64,000 bases of DNA from Solen grandis (Eukaryota > Mollusca > Bivalvia > Adapedonta > Solenidae): the NCBI GenBank assembly GCA_021229015.1, contig CM037782.1, positions 42,461,226-42,525,225 on the forward strand, given 5' to 3'. Position 1 is the first letter of the stretch, and every line of letters starts with the position of its first letter. Shown here in pieces: positions 1 through 11,275 of this stretch. The position numbers and the translations under genes are program-made. The notes beneath the pieces are model-generated. The model did no database searches. It was not told the DNA's origin and was given only the letters and a program-made list of their open reading frames with translations.

Positions 1-2627
1 CCACTTTTTCTTATTACTATAATATTTCATGGCCTTCCTTTGCCTTTACATTTTAGATGTCTCCTTGATTTAAAATACAGCTTCCTAAAGCCAAATACAT
101 ATAATAGTTTCCTAAATTTCAATTTCAGATCACAATGACAGACTTCAATGTTAAAGAGACTAGAAGAAAACTGGTGCTAGAACATGATATATTGAAGCAT
201 TTAGTGTTCAAAGAGATAGCTCTGTTTTCCTCCTGTCTCCAAAGCCATGAATATTATCAGCGATGAGAATCTTCGCCAACTGATTGTGGCTGGATAAAGG
301 GACATGTCAATTTGATATTTTCATATAATTTGGCGAAATCTCAGCCTCCGGCTCTTAATTTGCCTAAATAAACACGGGCAGCGTGGGTCCGACAATTCTT
401 CAAAACACCAGCCAACACTGGATAATGTCCATAAAAAATATCTGAAAACAGTATGAAGCCTGATTTTTTGTACCTTTTAATTTCTTTTGGTTCCCTCCCT
501 CCCCTCTAAAATCATGTCATTTTTTATCTATTCTTTGTTAATTCTTTTCAGGCCTTGACTGGTCTGATATTTTTTCTTCTATTTCCAGCAGAATTCAATT
601 AAAGTTCCTGGTCCAAATTTGGCACCTGCAGCATTACCAGTCCAGGGAATGCATATCTAATGGAGGAGATATCAATCAACCTGCAGGACTGCTACATTAG
701 CAGGTCCAAGAAAACCAGGGCCCCATGCAGAACTTGACATTGATATCCTTCATCTAGAAGCCAGAAGAGGAGAGAAGTACCTGTTTACTGACTCCAAGTA
801 ATAAACCTATAAAACAGGACAGCTAGCTGATGACAAGGAAAGTAAGGAACTAGTATGCAGAGATTGTTCTAACTGCACAAGATTTTTTTAGGCAAACAAG
901 AGTGTTATTTGAAAGATAAAGAGTGACGTAAAAAGTGTGATGGACAGACAGACAACAGAAAAGTGAGAAAAAAAAGTGAAAAGCTTACAGCAGGTGACAC
1001 AAAAATGTAATTATTTTCTGATTTCAACAATCATACAATATATACCATTTATTTCACATTTTCCCTATGTCACAGTTCCAAAGATCTACCGAATTCCTAG
1101 ATATGGTTTACCAGCTAACTAACATGAGAACAAATATGTCCTGAATCTGTTTGCAAAACTGTTTAAATGTCTGTAAACTCATGAACCTGTCCTTTCGTGA
1201 CCTTTCTATCTTGTTTACATTCATGTGCTTTTTTTTCCTCAGGAAGTTTTGAGAAAATATTTTTTCTACAGCATACCAGGACTTGCTTATCTATTCTCTT
1301 AACAGAAATTTTCCCATGGTCGACCCCTTTTCCCCCTTTCCATGATCTTGGAGTGACAGCCAGCCCTCCATCCAGACTGACAAGTGTGTAAAAGTGAGGA
1401 GGGGCAACAATAACTTTCGGCAAGAATTGTGTCAATTCCCCATAAAAATCCCTGCAGGGTTTGTTTACACTACTAGTCAAACTCCATTTCAGACTGGCTT
1501 CCAACTGACTTTCGCTGCAGCCCCAGGGAAAACTTAGCTTAGTATTCAAGTTCAGGCAAGAATTTGGACAAAATTATGTTAAATTTGGCGTGGCACGGCC
1601 AACAATGGAAGCCAATGATGGTCAAGTATGACCACGACCCCGATGTGTCAGATGACAATAGAAAGGCACGCTTCACTTGACTGAAAATACATTTAATTAA
1701 GTGAGCAGTCTATTACAATCAAGTGGTCAGTCTGCCGAATGACATGTGAAATTGAGAGTGACCAGGGATGGACAGCAGGGTGCTGTCATGACAACCAGCA
1801 TGTGACCTTATACTGACAACCAATCAAAATCAATTACACATAATAAGCCCTTTTCATTAAAGTCCAGTCGTACATGAAATTGATAGAATTTGCTCGATTA
1901 AACATCTTTACTCTATTTCAAGTTTACTTAACTCAAATAAACAGTTTTCTTTGCCTACCTATTTCTCATCATTAATTTTCCCTAAGAAGACACACTGAAA
2001 TGTCATTGGAGCCAAACAGATAGTTTCATATTGAACATAATAGCCGACCATTTGACAAATTCGACCCCATACAATAAATAAAAGCTATAAAACTCAATAA
2101 AATCTAGTCATGTTTTTATTTTATAAGCAATTTGTTGGTCCATTCACAAAAAGGATTCTGACTGTCTTTGTACAAAAAGTTCTGCAAATTCCTTCTCAAA
2201 CAATTAACCTTCTCAAACAATCAACCTAAGTCTTAATATATCGCTCCTGCTTGTGTATTTGATCCCTGCAGGTGAGAAAATAGATCACTCTACCGCACAC
2301 AATGCTAGATTCAAGTTCTCCCTTTTTTCCGGCATCATTTTCTATACAATATTTCTGAAGTGAAAAAATGTCAATAATCAAAGTTGAGTCTTGAAACATG
2401 AAGTGATTATTTTTTCCTCTGGTTTTATGAATGACAATTGCAGAAAGGCCCAAAAAGTGGGTTTAGTGATGGACGTATCCAATTAGGCAGTCGTTGTGAA
2501 ATTCAGTGAGGCATTTAATAGGTTTGGCAGGCCCAACAGGTTTGATGGAACAGTGTTTACTTTGAGCACATGCTCGACTGGTGCACAGAGTCCTGAGGCA
2601 GACTGATGTAGACACATACCAGTCTGT
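1..2627. other. Intergenic stretch, no gene recognised
   Basis: I see no recognisable protein domain, RNA gene or clear repeat here. The longest open frame (1163-1549, minus, 128 codons from a TTG) has no family signature I know, no obvious signal or repeat structure and no splice context, so I treat it as chance. Around 240-420 the composition is more balanced and the text is complex, with homeobox-like TAATTTG and an ATAAAG run. That could be a conserved noncoding element, but one sequence alone cannot show conservation. Confidence 0.5.
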
Positions 2628-2689
2628 GACTGGTACCCCAGCCAGATGTACAGACTGTGTGTAACCTTACATAACCTGGGGTACCAGTC
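2628..2689. repeat. Perfect 14-bp inverted repeat (hairpin)
   Basis: GACTGGTACCCCAG at 2628-2641 is followed by its exact reverse complement CTGGGGTACCAGTC at 2676-2689, with a 34-base spacer. No open frame or transposon ends go with it. It may be the core of an old MITE. Confidence 0.7.
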
Positions 2690-3633
2690 CCCTGGTTAAA
2701 CTGCTTCCAAAATTATCACAAAATATGAATTATCTTGACATCTCCCTTACAATAATAATGAGCTGAAATTAAACTCAAACAAACAAAAACTTTAATCTTC
2801 TATTAATATGCTGCAATCAATAACATAATCTCTACAGTAAAAGGCAGAAGAAAATCATGAACAAAAATGATGTTTTTTTTTTTTTTTTTTATCTAAACAA
2901 GAACATCTTTTCCACAAATACAGAAATACATTATTACATATATAACTCCGTAACGGATAATTCTTGAGGAGTCTTTTAAAAAAAAATAACAAAAAAATCA
3001 TTCCTTTAAGGTCATCAAGTATGTTTTGACAAAAAAAGTAAAAATGGAAACATTTCTGGGCGACAAAAACTGAGCAAAAATGAAAATGCACCAGCATATT
3101 TCTGGAAAGATTAATGTATGTAAATACGTCTGCACACAGCAGACGCTGTTGGCAGGGAGACAATATGAACCTGGTCACCTGACTCGGAATCACATGACCC
3201 GCACATTCTACATTCCTGGGTGCTAGGACTGTGGCAGATCAGCTCGTGCAACAATGCATGTTTATACATCTACAAGGAGGCAGCACTTACCCTGCTTGCA
3301 GGTTTCATTTGTATGACATAACTGAGAAATTAAAACTAATCGCTCCTGATAGTGGGGAAGCCATGGGCAAGAATCATTTGAAGGAAGACCTGATATGTTT
3401 TACATGCAAACATTTCAGATGTGCCTATCAAATATCTCTGGCGCTAGATGCTATAAGGCTTAAACCTTTTACACCTGGTTAGTTGAGATCAAACCGATAT
3501 ACAACATTTTAAACATCAAAATAATCTCATCCAAACAAGTCAGAAACTCTTCTCACATTTAATGGTTTACTTCTATGTTCATCAACAAACACAGTCAAAG
3601 TAACTAGTCAAATTCATGACAGTACATTCAAAA
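2690..3633. other. Intergenic stretch, no gene recognised
   Basis: AT-rich sequence with a long T run near 2872-2890. Short open frames on both strands show no domain. Nothing further supported. Confidence 0.5.
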
Positions 3634-3733
3634 NNNNNNNNNNNNNNNNNNNNNNNNNNNNNNNNNNNNNNNNNNNNNNNNNNNNNNNNNNNNNNNNNNN
3701 NNNNNNNNNNNNNNNNNNNNNNNNNNNNNNNNN
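3634..3733. other. Assembly gap (100 N)
   Basis: A run of exactly 100 N, the usual placeholder for a gap of unknown size. It cuts a LINE remnant on its right side. Confidence 0.99.
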
Positions 3734-4165
3734 ATTTTTTAACAGATGATTTAAAGGTTCTTTTGTTACCAATTTTCGTTATGTCATCTGGTAAATCGTT
3801 CCATTTTTTAATTCCTTCATAATAAAGAGTGGAGTCATTCATCTCTTTTAAGATTTGGAACAGAAAAGATGTATGGAGAGGATCTGGTAAAATGAGAATG
3901 TTTATCACCTACTTTGATGAAATGTGATTTTAGGTACTCTGGACACTGGACACATGGAAAATGTTAAACATATGGTTTAAACGTAGCTGCTTTACCCTGT
4001 AGTCAACATTAAAGAAGTTTAGGTTCAAAAATATCATTAGCTGAGAAGTTCTTGGAGTGTATTGATATATAAATCTTATCATTAACGGAGTTGTGTTCCG
4101 ACGCCATTCAAAAGTGGTAAACAACATTCTGGCTATCTTTATCGATAAATGTAAATGAAATGTAA
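3734..4165 (-). pseudogene. LINE reverse transcriptase, C-terminal remnant
   Basis: Read on the minus strand, two neighbouring frames carry the end of a non-LTR retrotransposon ORF2. One contains VDYRVKQLRLNHMFNIFH (about 4000-3950), a stretch typical of the region after the RT domain in animal LINEs. The next contains YEGIKKWNDLPDDITKI (about 3822-3770), the familiar 'WN.LP..I' segment near the C terminus, followed by a basic tail running into the N gap. The two pieces lie in different frames with stops between, so the copy is dead. The N-terminal endonuclease and catalytic RT parts are not visible, as expected for 5'-truncated insertions. Confidence 0.7.
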
Positions 4166-4182
4166 GAACAGCCAAAAACCAC

Positions 4183-4600
4183 GATGATCATCTACAGCAT
4201 TAGGTGCACGTGAAGAGCATGGTGCATGTATTTTGTTTTGAGTAACAACGAGCGCTACGTTCGAATGACACCCCGACCCACCCCAATTCTACAGTCTGTG
4301 TTTGTCAAAGTTGTTTTTTTTTTCTTCTACATTTTTTTCCAGGTTATAGGATGTCCATTTAAGTCCTTTAATTTGACTGGTTTTTGTTGACCCATACAAT
4401 TGTTGAATTAAAATCTTTGTTTGCAATATTTTCGACGTTGTCTGTCATTATTACCTGTTTACAAATGACTGCAATCATTTTATTTCTGCCACGTTTTTAC
4501 CCATTTGAGTAAGGAATTTTTTCTGTAACAATGGTTATCTTTATATTTTGAACAAGCGCTACGTTCGAGTGAATGTCATGCCCATGCAGGGGCCTTAGAT
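4183..4600. repeat. Dispersed repeat A, copy 1
   Basis: This stretch is the reverse complement, with divergence, of 13697-14050 and 14795-14935. Shared landmarks are the 'gatgatcatctacagcat' block with 'gtgcacgtgaagagcatgg', the 'GAACGTAGCGC'-type motif (here as gcgctacgttcga at both 4251 and 4556), and a 'gacatccta' block with a poly-pyrimidine tract. In the second copy a SINE (14184-14496) interrupts the alignment. The unit abuts LINE RT remnant sequence, so it may be an internal part of that element family. Confidence 0.65.
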
Positions 4601-4805
4601 ATTGGGGGTCAAGGTCACCGCGTGGGTTCGAACCCCGGCATGGTCATTCGGATTTTCAGGTGAGGAAGCTTTCCAGCTGGCTTGCTGTAGGCCGGTGGTT
4701 CTATCCGGATGCCTTCGTGCACTCGGGGTCTTCCTCCACCAGTAATTAGCTGGACGTCGCTATATGACTGAAATACTGTAGAAGCGACGGAAAACTCAAA
4801 TAGTC
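4601..4805 (+). repeat. tRNA-headed SINE, family B, copy 1
   Basis: GTGGGTTCGAACCCC at 4622-4636 is an excellent pol III B box and sits at the start of a 3' body with 'ccagctggcttgctgtaggc' and a tail 'gctatatgactgaaatactg'. The same body recurs at 31785-31975. The A-box half of the head is poorly preserved here. Likely a SINE retroposed by a LINE partner. Confidence 0.65.
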
Positions 4806-5768
4806 AAGTCTAATCATTAATTATTGAATTATATATATCTGCACACTTTCATTGTGCATATTCATGTCAAAAGGACTAAAGAATAGGACAAAAACACCAT
4901 TATAATTTATTTTAGTTAACAATTTTACAACTCAACAAAATAACGAATCGTTGTATTGATCGGTGTTTTGCTATCACTTAGTAACACTGAACTGGATTAT
5001 ACGCGGAATACACTTGCCCCACTCTCGTTCTTGCGCTATAATATATGATATTTCGTCGAGTTGCTTATCTTTGGGTTTAGGTCTTTGATATTAAAAAATC
5101 TGTAATATGATTATCAAATGTCAATTTTAAATTAATAGATATTATACTTAAATGAAATTAAAATTAATCAATTTCTTATAATTATTATGTGATGCAGTCT
5201 GTGGCCCTCATGTTTATTACATTCTTGCATTTAAGTATAAATTATATTTATATGACAACCTGTGTTTACTTCAGAACAATATGGACATACAGACATTACA
5301 AGAAAGTACTATAAAGCTTTACTATTTCTAATTCCTTCACACACTGTTTGTTATTATATAATGTTTTGTTTGTTTGTTAGGATTAACGTCCCACAGTATT
5401 TCAGTAACTTGGAAACTTTTGCCGAATGACCGTTCCAAGGCGGTAACTGTTGGTATTTCTCTATTGTATGTAATGCATTGTTTCCGTGTGTGCAACAGAA
5501 ACTGTGCATAGGGTTTAGATTAGTTGTCAGATTTTCATCACAATAAGTTTTTTATTATGGGTACCGTTTTTAGCTTATTCAATTGCCTACAAAATGGCGT
5601 ATATAGTGGTTTCTGTAGAGACGTGTTTATCGAATAAAAGTGGTAGGGGTCAATGGAATTTACTTGTGATTAAATTACGATTTTTGACTCTCTTTATGAT
5701 TTTAATGTGATTTTGTCATTAATATCAAGTATGATCGCCGGTTTGCCGTATTCTCATGGAATCGACGT
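4806..5768. other. Intergenic, AT-rich; repeat fragments
   Basis: No gene seen. Positions 5058-5093 match 15026-15061 in direct orientation with one mismatch in 36. Around 5367-5460 is a partial SINE-type tail (tttgtttgtttgttaggatt, then 'acgtcccacagtatttcagtaac'). Confidence 0.5.
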
Positions 5769-6045
5769 AACGTTGCATTACCACGTGGTAATGCCACACT
5801 GTATATATTAGAAATTTCTCATAGGATCGTTTTGTCCTTCCTTGTTGAGACAGATATATTGCTGTCACACTGCAGTATCACACCGTAGACATGTGGCTTG
5901 CCTACCCAGTCACATTATCCTGACACCGGGCCAACCAGTCCTAGAACTACTCTTATATGCTTAGTACCAAGCAAGGGAGCTTTAACAGTACCATTTTTAC
6001 GATTTTGGAATATCGAGACCGGCGGTCGAGCTCACGACCCACAAC
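5769..6045 (-). repeat. SINE family A, diverged copy with extra 5' segment
   Basis: Body landmarks 'cactgcagtatcacaccgta', 'gacatgtggc' and 'ccgggccaaccagtcct' match the intact SINE at 17767-18074. Beyond its tail it carries a segment (5769-5845, 'taatgccacactgtatatat') that is also next to the partial copy at 13425-13572. The two therefore form a sub-family, or arose from one duplicated composite. Confidence 0.7.
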
Positions 6046-6100
6046 CTTCCGTATACATGTATATGTTTTGTTTAAATGTATCATTTTATGTCAAATAAAG

Positions 6101-6102
6101 TG

Positions 6103-6140
<38 letters not shown>
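6101..6140. repeat. (GT)n microsatellite
   Basis: About 20 TG dinucleotides with one CG interruption near 6109. Confidence 0.97.
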
Positions 6141-6141
<1 letters not shown>

Positions 6142-6539
6142 TCATATCTCTCATTTGTTCGGAATGTGGATAAGACATATGAAAACTTTTCAGAGAAAAA
6201 ATCAAAAGCGGGATTATTATTATTTTCATCATTGTTATTTATTGGAAGGTAAAATAATATCAACAGGGTTTCACCTCTAGATGCGGTCGTTCTATATACC
6301 ATTGTTTAAAGCGATAGCTTATCAAATAAAACTCTAATTACATTTGATGCTGACCAGTTCTAAAATCTTATGTTACATGTCTTATTACAGATGAGCTCTC
6401 CCTGATAAACAAGCCCAGCTGTGATTATAGCGTCAGGTATTACCATTGTCATCAGTTATCGTGAGAAAATGACAAAAATAATACAATCAGTATTTTCAAA
6501 TACTTTATTATTAAAATACATAAATTCTCTTTAAATCGG

Positions 6540-6970
6540 TACATTTTCTTATCTGTAAAATAATAATTACCTGTGAAATGATGAAATCAAATTATCCGTG
6601 AAATGATAATCAATTTTTCTGTAGAAGAATAAATCTAAACATATGTACAATGATAAAACCAAATTATCTATAAAATGACAAACAAAATAGTCTGTAGAAC
6701 AAAACAACTTCTCATATACAAAATGATAAACCATAATATCTGTAGAATGATTTAACGAAATTAACTTTAGAATGAGAATCTAAAACCAAGTTATCTGTAA
6801 AATGAAAGAAAATATTCTGTAATGTAAAATGATCAATCACATTATCTGTAAAATATAAACCTTAAAATGTGTAGAATGATTACCCTAATTGTCTATAAAT
6901 TGTTTAACATAATTATCCGTGAAATGACAAACCAAAATATTTGTAAAACGATACCAAGGCGTCTGAAAAG
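6540..6970. repeat. Degenerate minisatellite, about 30-bp unit
   Basis: The phrase 'ttatctgtaaaatgataaac' and close variants recur roughly every 30 bases about a dozen times (for example near 6550, 6590, 6665, 6735, 6795, 6843, 6915). Units are strongly diverged in length and sequence, so this is an old array. No coding potential. Confidence 0.65.
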
Positions 6971-7487
6971 TGCTATAACTAAATATATGCACAATGAAGA
7001 TGATAAAACAGTAGGAGGAGAAAGGAATCACACAAAACATTTCTGAGATTCATCTACGATCTACGATCTACTTACGGTGAATGGAACCATAGCAAGTTTG
7101 GTTATAGAGTTAGAATGTCTTCAAGGTATAAGTAATGAAATTCTTGTGTCTACAACCTGGATCAGAATATCATGTGACAGCTAAATGGTGAAGGTCACGT
7201 TTCCAATGCCTACGACTTCGGTACGGTTCACATACCAGGACTCACACGAAGCCGAATAGAATAAGTTCTGACAAATCAATAGATCAGTTCTGTATAATAA
7301 AAGATTCAGACATGAAAGCCAACGTCTCTAAACTGAACTGGCTGTAACATTTTTAAGGGCAAGAATTTAAACTAATCAGTCATCTAAACTGCAACGCAAG
7401 TTGACATGGCCTTGATCTTTTGAATGATTGGTAATCGTATATTGGGAACTTTGCGGTGGGTTTCGTTCCGTGTTGTTTCTATATTTT
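6971..7487. other. Intergenic stretch, no feature recognised
   Basis: No repeat or gene identified; this is the 3' flank of the GPCR pseudogene. Confidence 0.5.
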
Positions 7488-8508
7488 TCAATTCTGCTCT
7501 GCACAATGATGGCAAATATCGATTTTTTTTTGTTCTGCCCCCTTGGTTCTCCCAAATAATAAAGATTTCACCTCTTCCCTAAACCGGGAGCCACTCAGGA
7601 AGTACAACAGAAAGTTGACTGTATTGTTGACGTACATAAACACATTAACAATTGCCTACCAAAGATTAATGACTGCCAACTCGTGAATAGTATCGTTATT
7701 TATCATCCAGTAATGCGCAAGTATACCTACAACTGAGAAAGGTGATACACTGATCAAAAACACAACATTAAGTAACAAGATAGTAGCCGTCAGTTGTGAC
7801 GATTGGACCTTTTTCGATTTCGATGATGTCATAGATTGCCGAGTCATTCTTTTCCGAATCCTTTTGGTCGAAAATACTATATAAATAATGCAGAAATTTT
7901 CTATGCCTAACACGAGAAATGGAACGATGAAAAACACGCATAATTCCACCCAGGGCCAGATAAAAGCGAGAAAATGTCTGTACTGTTCGTTATTAGCTGT
8001 ACATATCGCTACCATAGTGCTGTTGCCAGACGTATTTGCAGAGCTCTCCATACCAATAAACCAGTGAAAATTTAAAAGGAACAAACACGCAAAGATGACG
8101 CCAATTACTACGGCCGCCGATCTTGTTGTGCAACCAAGCTTCACTTTGTGAATCTCACGAATCTCTCCGACGTTACCACCACAAGAAGCCAAACAGAACT
8201 CTGTGAGCTGAAATACACGAGAAATACATGCACTTTGCAACCAAAGTCTGATAATCCTCTGACGTCGATTTCAAACGTGTGCAAAATCCATTGCCTCAAG
8301 AGACCCGTGAGTAGCGCAAGAAGGTTTGTTACTGCCAGCGTCGTCAGGTAGATGGTCGTGGAAGAGACCTTGGTCCGCCTTCTCGTCAACACTACTATAG
8401 TCAGCATGTTCCCAAGGAAACCAATGACAATAAAAAAATGGAGGGACAATCTGCCATATTCGTACCACTATCCTGTATTCTATCAAGGATTTTTAGACTT
8501 GACTCCAT
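7488..8508 (-). pseudogene. Family-A peptide GPCR (FMRFamide-receptor-like) pseudogene
   Basis: An intronless seven-transmembrane receptor of about 340 residues, on the minus strand from the ATG at 8508 (in-frame TAA just upstream) to a TGA at 7488. TM1 has FIVIGFLGNMLTIVVL with the conserved GN. TM2 follows with an 'LAVTNLLALL' stretch. TM3 ends in SERF, the DRY equivalent of mollusc and insect neuropeptide receptors. TM4 to TM6 follow (FLISVSPFSVVGIL in TM6). TM7 has NNTVNFLLYFLSG, and the tail begins FREEV. Three lesions break it: a one-base frame change between the start and TM1 (near 8455-8465); a frame change just after SERF (near 8145-8160), where family spacing suggests about 10 bases are missing between two GAGATTC copies; and a TAG at 7656-7658 inside TM7. 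The family match is strong; the ligand is unknown. Sequencing error could explain single indels, but three lesions favour a true pseudogene. Confidence 0.85.
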
Positions 8509-8914
8509 TGTTAGTTAAACAGTAGAAGTCTTTACGGTATCTTGCAATGTGTTCCTTAAATTGTTTATTATATGCAACAGTATATAAGGCGTTGTTCTAT
8601 TGCCAGCTGCAATGACAGCTGAAAATGAAAATGAAAAACAAACTTTTAAGCAGTGAATCATTAATATTTCATCATACTTTGACGTCTCTTACCATATTTC
8701 AGTTACTTAAATCATCAGAGAAAACAGGAAAATTTACACATTATCGGAGACAATGACAATAAGCACATCGAATCCCAAAGGATTCGCGATATAGGAATAA
8801 TAAACCCCTATTTATATATGAATATAACATCTATTTAAGCAAATTAGGTAATGCCGGTGATACTATTAACAGAAAATAATAATGTTTATTTCCCCTACAC
8901 GTCAAAAAGTGTTA
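8509..8914. other. Intergenic stretch, no feature recognised
   Basis: AT-rich; it lies upstream of the GPCR pseudogene and ends at the LTR element insertion site. No promoter signal that I would defend. Confidence 0.5.
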
Positions 8915-8918
8915 TCTA

Positions 8919-9843
8919 TGTGACAAATGTAGATATCTGAAATCGCATTAGTTCTCTCCCCTTTTTGAAACTGTAATAGTCATTTGCAGTGATCTCCCAT
9001 GTTAAAAAGTTGTTTATTTACGGTAATTTAAATTGATGTTAGGAAGGATCTTTCAGATCATTTGCGAGGTATGTTTTATATTATTTACTTTGTCCAATCA
9101 TCACTCGTAGTATTCCCACATTAATATTTCTTGCGTTTTGTTTTTCTTTGCTAAAATTAATTATAAATATACTGAAAATACAGTCATGATTATCAGACAC
9201 TCATTGTGGTTATACTTACCTGATTACATATATCATTTGGACGCTCTACTCACCTGATTGGTCGATAGGGGCGCCACCTGTTGGTGGGCCTATATAAGCG
9301 CGGAAGCGAGAGAAATTGAGTCAGTTGGCTGCCGTATGTCAAAGGAGTAAGTTGTAAGGAGAACGGGGACTTAAGGCAAAGTCAATACGCTTCTGAAAAC
9401 TATTGCAGTGTTCAGAAGACATTAATATTAGTTCTGGGTCGCTGTCTCCAAACCAACTGAGGGTTGAAACTTAAATTGTGTTTCAAGACTGTCCGGGAGG
9501 TTTGGACAGGGTTCTAAATTTTTTAATGGTGGTGTCTGTAAACACAGTTTAATTAATTGTAGGACAGGGTTCGGAGCCAAGGTTCAGAAGGTGTTCCAAA
9601 CCTAGGGTTTGGGTGTTTAAGGATCCCTTTTTGTTTCTATTAATTGTTTTAAAAGATAATTATTTTGTGATTAATTGGTTGATTCTTTGTAAGGCAGGAA
9701 GCCGTTTATAACCTTTTTTAATCATTAATTTTACTAGTTATTAGTTGTTTCAAACCTGTTTCAAGTGTGTGAAGTTTTCTAATCATTGGCAAACTGCCCT
9801 GAGAAAAATTATATATAGTACTTTCCGCTCGGTACACGCCACA
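8919..9843 (+). repeat. 5' LTR (925 bp)
   Basis: Begins TGTGACAAATG and ends ...CCACA, immediately before the primer site. It contains an inverted CCAAT box (attgg, 9258-9262) and a TATA box at 9291-9298, followed by a GC-richer leader. Its first 80 and last 125 bases match the 3' LTR. Confidence 0.88.
9291..9298 (+). promoter_or_regulatory. TATA box in the 5' LTR
   Basis: TATATAAG preceded by an ATTGG (inverse CCAAT) about 30 bases upstream; transcription would start near 9320. The matching region is absent from the 3' LTR. Confidence 0.6.
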
Positions 9844-9847
9844 AAAT

Positions 9848-9866
9848 TGGTGGCAGCGGTGGGATT
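9848..9866 (+). other. Primer binding site for tRNA-Leu
   Basis: TGGTGGCAGCGGTGGGATT starts four bases after the 5' LTR. It is exactly complementary to the 3' end of a tRNA-Leu of the AAG type as I remember it (ending CCACCGCTGCCA plus CCA). This marks the first-strand cDNA primer of the element. Confidence 0.75.
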
Positions 9867-9910
9867 TGATATAGCCATCACCAGCTGTAACTTACCCACA
9901 CAAATTCAAA

Positions 9911-11098
9911 ATGGAGTCCTATTCGACTCACGGGGATTTAGCTGAAATAGATGAAAGATCGAGAAAGCTTCAGACACAGGCAGAAATTCAAAGGCTTCAG
10001 AATGAGATAACCATGCTTGAGCATCAATGTTTAGGTAAGTCAAGGCAGATAACAGGGTTTAAGTTGGAACAACCCAGATATCAAACTAAGGGATATGGTG
10101 GTCAAACGCCAGCTAGGTTAGACAATCCCGAAGCATGCCTCCAGAACTAATCCCGGTATATGAGTCCAAGCCACAAGCGGGTAGTTCTATTTATCTTTTA
10201 AACCCCGTACAATCTTCAACCCCAAGGCAAATGCCAGAAGATGAAACTTTGCAAGTTAGGAACCCTAAAACTCCCAAAGAATCTGGTGTTAAGGTGAAAC
10301 CAGCGACCTACGATGGAACAGGTTCTTGGATTGACTATAAGGCTCATTTCGAAGCCTGTTCAAAAATAAATGGGTGGTCTCAAGAACAGAAAGGGTTGTA
10401 TCTCTCCGTTTCACTACGTGGCCGAGCCCAGGGTATTCTTAGCAATTTGTCTGAGGGCTCAGACGACTTTGACAAGCTTGTAACTGCACTTGGGGAAAGA
10501 TTTTCGCCGCCAAACCAAGCTGAACTGCACAGGGCTCAGCTCAGAGACAGGCGCCAGAGAGCTGCTGAAACCTTGTCTGAGTTAGCCCAGGACATACGAA
10601 AGCTAACCAATCTAGCCTATCCATCAGCCCCGGCAGATGTCAGATATCTTGGCTAAGGAACAGTTCATAGATGCCTTAGTAAGTTCAGAAATGAGACTTA
10701 GGGTCAAACAGGCTAGACCGTCAAACCTGAATGACGCTGTTAGGCACGCCCTGGAGCTTGAAGCGTTTCATCGCGCAGAGAGAAAACTCACAGGAGGCAA
10801 GGGTTATTTACAAACAGTTTCCGACTCAAACACTTCAAGTTACAATGAATTAAAGTCCGATATTGCCCAGCTTAAACAAGCAATATCCGAGATGAAAGTA
10901 GGTTTTGAGAGTTTGAGGAAAGAAAGGTTTGTTTCTAATGAAGGGTCAGGGACTAGGTTTACCAACTCTCAGAACCAAGGTAGAAGACAATTTAACAGGA
11001 ACACACAACGACAATGTTTCATATGCGGTTCAAACAAACATCTCAAGAGAAACTGTCCAAAAATAAATACTGTGGAATTTTCGGCCAGCTCAAGATGA
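9911..11098 (+). pseudogene. gag: gag-like gene of the LTR element, two frame breaks
   Basis: Starts at the ATG 9911 (MESYSTHG) and ends at a stop at 11096-11098. The frame changes near 10120-10140 and is restored near 10635-10650, each consistent with a small indel. The first part is polar with a short coiled-coil-like stretch. The middle has Gag capsid-type text: SWIDYKAHFEACSKINGW, then an AYPSAPADVR segment joined across the second break to FIDALVSSEMRLRVKQARPS. The end has one CCHC zinc knuckle, CFICGSNKHLKRNC (CX2CX4HX4C). The layout matches Ty3/Gypsy Gag from molluscs and other invertebrates. It packages element RNA in an intact relative; this copy cannot make a full-length protein unless the breaks are read errors. 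Confidence 0.82.
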
Positions 11099-11275
11099 AT
11101 ATTAAATATTAGCTGGAATCTGACTAGTTCATAATTTTGACTTGTTTTAATTTGTATTTTAATTTTTCTGAAGTTTCAGTTGTAAGGCAGCAACATTACA
11201 CTTGTAAACATTGATATTGGCTTTTATTTTATTTTTTTTACCAGTCGGGACGACTGTACCCGGAGGCGTGGGTAA

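Noticed and set aside
121..265. Open stretch after a TTTCAG acceptor-like site starting MTDFNVKE
   Set aside because: About 40 codons with no family match and no partner exon found; not enough to call an exon.
1163..1549. 128-codon open frame on the minus strand
   Set aside because: Begins at TTG, has no recognisable domain and lies in non-genic context with a competing frame on the other strand.
3231..3482. 83-codon open frame on the plus strand
   Set aside because: No domain, no splice partners; sequence flanks look non-coding.
8148..8351. Plus-strand 67-codon open frame
   Set aside because: Antisense shadow of the GPCR pseudogene.
11260..11275. CGGAGGCGTGGGT before the 3' LTR looks like part of tRNA-Leu
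   Set aside because: The match to the variable/T-arm of tRNA-Leu is about 13 bases. It is probably coincidence in a purine-rich tract and does not extend.
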